From Pseudomonadota bacterium (lineage in GTDB: Bacteria; Pseudomonadota; Alphaproteobacteria; Rhodospirillales; Magnetospirillaceae), in NCBI GenBank assembly GCA_023437865.1, contig JAEZFE010000429.1, forward strand, positions 1 through 5,934: a DNA stretch of 5,934 nt. The letters are read 5' to 3'. The notes beneath the pieces were generated by a model. That model was not told the origin of the DNA. It worked only from the letters and a program-made list of their open reading frames with translations, and made no database searches. The position numbers and the translations under genes were made by a program. This document shows positions 4,478 to 5,934 of the stretch, piece by piece (the first letter of the stretch is position 1; each line of letters opens with the position of its first letter).

Positions 4478-5934
4478 TCGCATCTCGGTGAAGGCCCTCC
4501 GCCGGCTGGCGGCGGGCCTTCTCACCTCCACCATCCTGGCGGGGCCGGCGGCGGCGCAGCAGCCATTGGCGACCTACGACCCCGAGACCATGGAGCTGGC
4601 CGAGCCCGCCGATCCGGGCCGTGCCGCGCGGGTCGAGACCCAGGTGCTGAAGGCGCCCAGCGCCGAATCGGTGGGCGTGCTTGATGCACGCCAGGGCGGT
4701 TTCGCCAACACCTTGTGGGTGGGCACGCCGGCCCCGGTGGCGCGCAAGCTGATTCCCATGCTGCCCGCCGCATCGGGCAGCCACACCGTGCGTGAGCTGG
4801 AGCGCCGCCTTCTGCTGACCGCCGCCCTGGCGCCCGACGGCGCGGTGGACAGCGACCGCCCGTCGCTGGTGGAACTGCGCGCCGAGCGTCTGGCCGCCAT
4901 GGGCGAACTGGACGGCGTCATCGCACTTGCCAATGCGGCATCCCAGGCGGTTTCGGGTCCACTGCTAGCCCGTGCCAAGCTTGACGCCCTGCTGGCCTCG
5001 GGCAATCTGACCGGTGCGTGCGCCGAGGCGGCCAAGCTCGGCGGTGCCGAGGGTGTGCTCGCCAAGCTGCAGATCCTGTGCAATTACGCCGCCGGTAAGA
5101 CGCTGGAGGGCAATCTGGCGCTCGACCTGATGCGCGAGCGCAAGGATGCCGACCATGCCTTCATCGCCGCCGCGGAAGTGCTGGCCGGCCTGCCGCCTCT
5201 GCCCGCCGACAAGGTGAAGCTGGACGAGGCGACGCCCCTGCACGTCGCCGCCTTTGCCGCGGCCAAGATGCCGCTGCCAGCCGATTCCGTCGCCAAGGCG
5301 CCGCCCGCCGTGGCACGGACCGTCGCCCTGTCCTTCGCCACCCCGTTCGAGGTGCGGCTGGCCGCCGGCGAGCGGGCCGAGGCGGCGGGCATCATGCCGG
5401 TCGAGGCGCTGCGCAAGCTGTATCTGGAGGCGGTGTTCGCCCCTGACGAACTGGGCGCCCCGCTGGTCAAGGCGGAAACCGCCGGCACGCGCTCGCGCGC
5501 CCTGCTGTTCCGCGCCGCAACCGACCAAACCGACCCGGTGATCCGCGCCCATTTCGTCGCCAAGGCGCTGGACATGGCCGCGGCCAAGGGGCAAACGGCC
5601 TCCACCGCGCGGGTATTTGCTGGCCTGTTGGCCGAGATCAAGCCTAATCCGGCTCTGGTCACTCTGGCCCCGGCTTTTGCCCGCGCCGAACTGGCGCTGG
5701 GTCACGGCACCGTGGCCGGCCAATGGCTCGATTTGGCCAAGGCCGACTCAGTGGGAACCAAGGCCGCCGAGAAGCTGTGGCCGTTGCTGGCGGTCCATGC
5801 GGTCAATGCCGGCACCCCGCTGCCGGTGTCCAGCCTGGCCGCCTGGCGCGCCACGCTCGACGGCCTGCCGCCGGACGTTGCCGCCCGCCGCACCGCTTTG
5901 GTGCTGGGCAGCCTGTCGGCGTTGGGGGCTAAGG
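4458..5934 (+). CDS. Exported Ala/Leu-rich helical protein of unknown function (3' truncated)
   Basis: The frame is open from the ATG at 4458 to the last base of the window with no stop, giving 492 residues; the C-terminus is outside. Residues 1-33 look like a signal peptide: basic RR at 15-16, a hydrophobic core (LAAGLLTSTILAGP), and an AAA site before QQ, so cleavage after Ala33 is likely and the product should be periplasmic. A GTG at 4488 would give a shorter, more typical signal (starting VKALRRL), so the start is uncertain. After residue 90 the protein is rich in Ala and Leu with repeating amphipathic helices, for example LVELRAERLAAMGELDGVI, which resembles TPR-type or other alpha-solenoid scaffolds. 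No catalytic motif is visible. The mature part has only two Cys, 188 and 208, in neighbouring helices, which could form a disulfide. It is translationally linked to the small membrane protein upstream. Codon use matches the neighbours, so there is no sign of transfer. I do not recognise a named family; a periplasmic scaffold is my best inference. Confidence 0.85.
   Translation, partial: MTVCRVDRISVKALRRLAAGLLTSTILAGPAAAQQPLATYDPETMELAEPADPGRAARVETQVLKAPSAESVGVLDARQGGFANTLWVGTPAPVARKLIPMLPAASGSHTVRELERRLLLTAALAPDGAVDSDRPSLVELRAERLAAMGELDGVIALANAASQAVSGPLLARAKLDALLASGNLTGACAEAAKLGGAEGVLAKLQILCNYAAGKTLEGNLALDLMRERKDADHAFIAAAEVLAGLPPLPADKVKLDEATPLHVAAFAAAKMPLPADSVAKAPPAVARTVALSFATPFEVRLAAGERAEAAGIMPVEALRKLYLEAVFAPDELGAPLVKAETAGTRSRALLFRAATDQTDPVIRAHFVAKALDMAAAKGQTASTARVFAGLLAEIKPNPALVTLAPAFARAELALGHGTVAGQWLDLAKADSVGTKAAEKLWPLLAVHAVNAGTPLPVSSLAAWRATLDGLPPDVAARRTALVLGSLSALGAK

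Noticed and set aside
4965..5723. Leftward open frame of 252 codons
   Set aside because: It is antisense to the exported protein gene, whose frame has a signal peptide and stays open for almost 1.5 kb. The reverse frame has shadow composition and no motif.
1..5934. Search for mobile elements, CRISPR, tRNA, riboswitch, phage or defence genes
   Set aside because: No transposase, integrase, terminal repeats, regular repeat-spacer pattern, tRNA-like fold or defence domain is seen. Gene content is core metabolism, transport and two unknown envelope proteins.

Overview
This GC-rich window looks like ordinary chromosome from an alphaproteobacterium, most likely a member of the Rhodospirillales such as a Magnetospirillum or Phaeospirillum relative. 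The basis is the strong G/C bias at third codon positions, the type of malyl-CoA lyase-like protein, and the shikimate kinase / dehydroquinate synthase / CNNM-CorC gene order, which I recall as common in Alphaproteobacteria. The genus is an inference; no marker gene is present.

Layout from left to right. Positions 1-576 (+) hold the C-terminal 191 residues of an HpcH/HpaI (CitE-type) CoA-ester lyase, most like malyl-CoA lyase. It is followed by a clean intrinsic terminator at 603-633. Positions 658-4159 are a compact leftward (-) gene block, in transcription order aroK (shikimate kinase), aroB (3-dehydroquinate synthase), a CNNM/CorC-family membrane protein with a CBS pair, and a small stand-alone two-CBS-domain protein. 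aroK and aroB overlap by 4 bases (ATGA), and the other gaps are about 30 and 47 bases, so one operon is likely. A 177-base divergent intergenic region (4160-4336) carries several imperfect inverted repeats and presumably the promoters for both directions. Positions 4337-5934 (+) hold a 46-residue single-pass membrane protein. It overlaps by 20 bases a long, 3'-truncated gene for an exported, Ala/Leu-rich, helical protein of unknown function.

How the genes work together: AroK and AroB catalyse two steps of the shikimate pathway to chorismate and share a transcript. The CNNM/CorC protein is expected to move or sense Mg2+ (or Co2+) at the inner membrane, and the small CBS protein probably binds an adenine nucleotide. 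Any functional link between them and aromatic synthesis is speculation. The lyase at the left edge belongs to central carbon metabolism (ethylmalonyl-CoA or serine cycle type reactions) and is a separate unit converging on the operon.

I see no mobile element, CRISPR array, RNA gene, phage gene or defence system. The least understood part is the pair of envelope genes at 4337-5934. The rest is core metabolism and transport.
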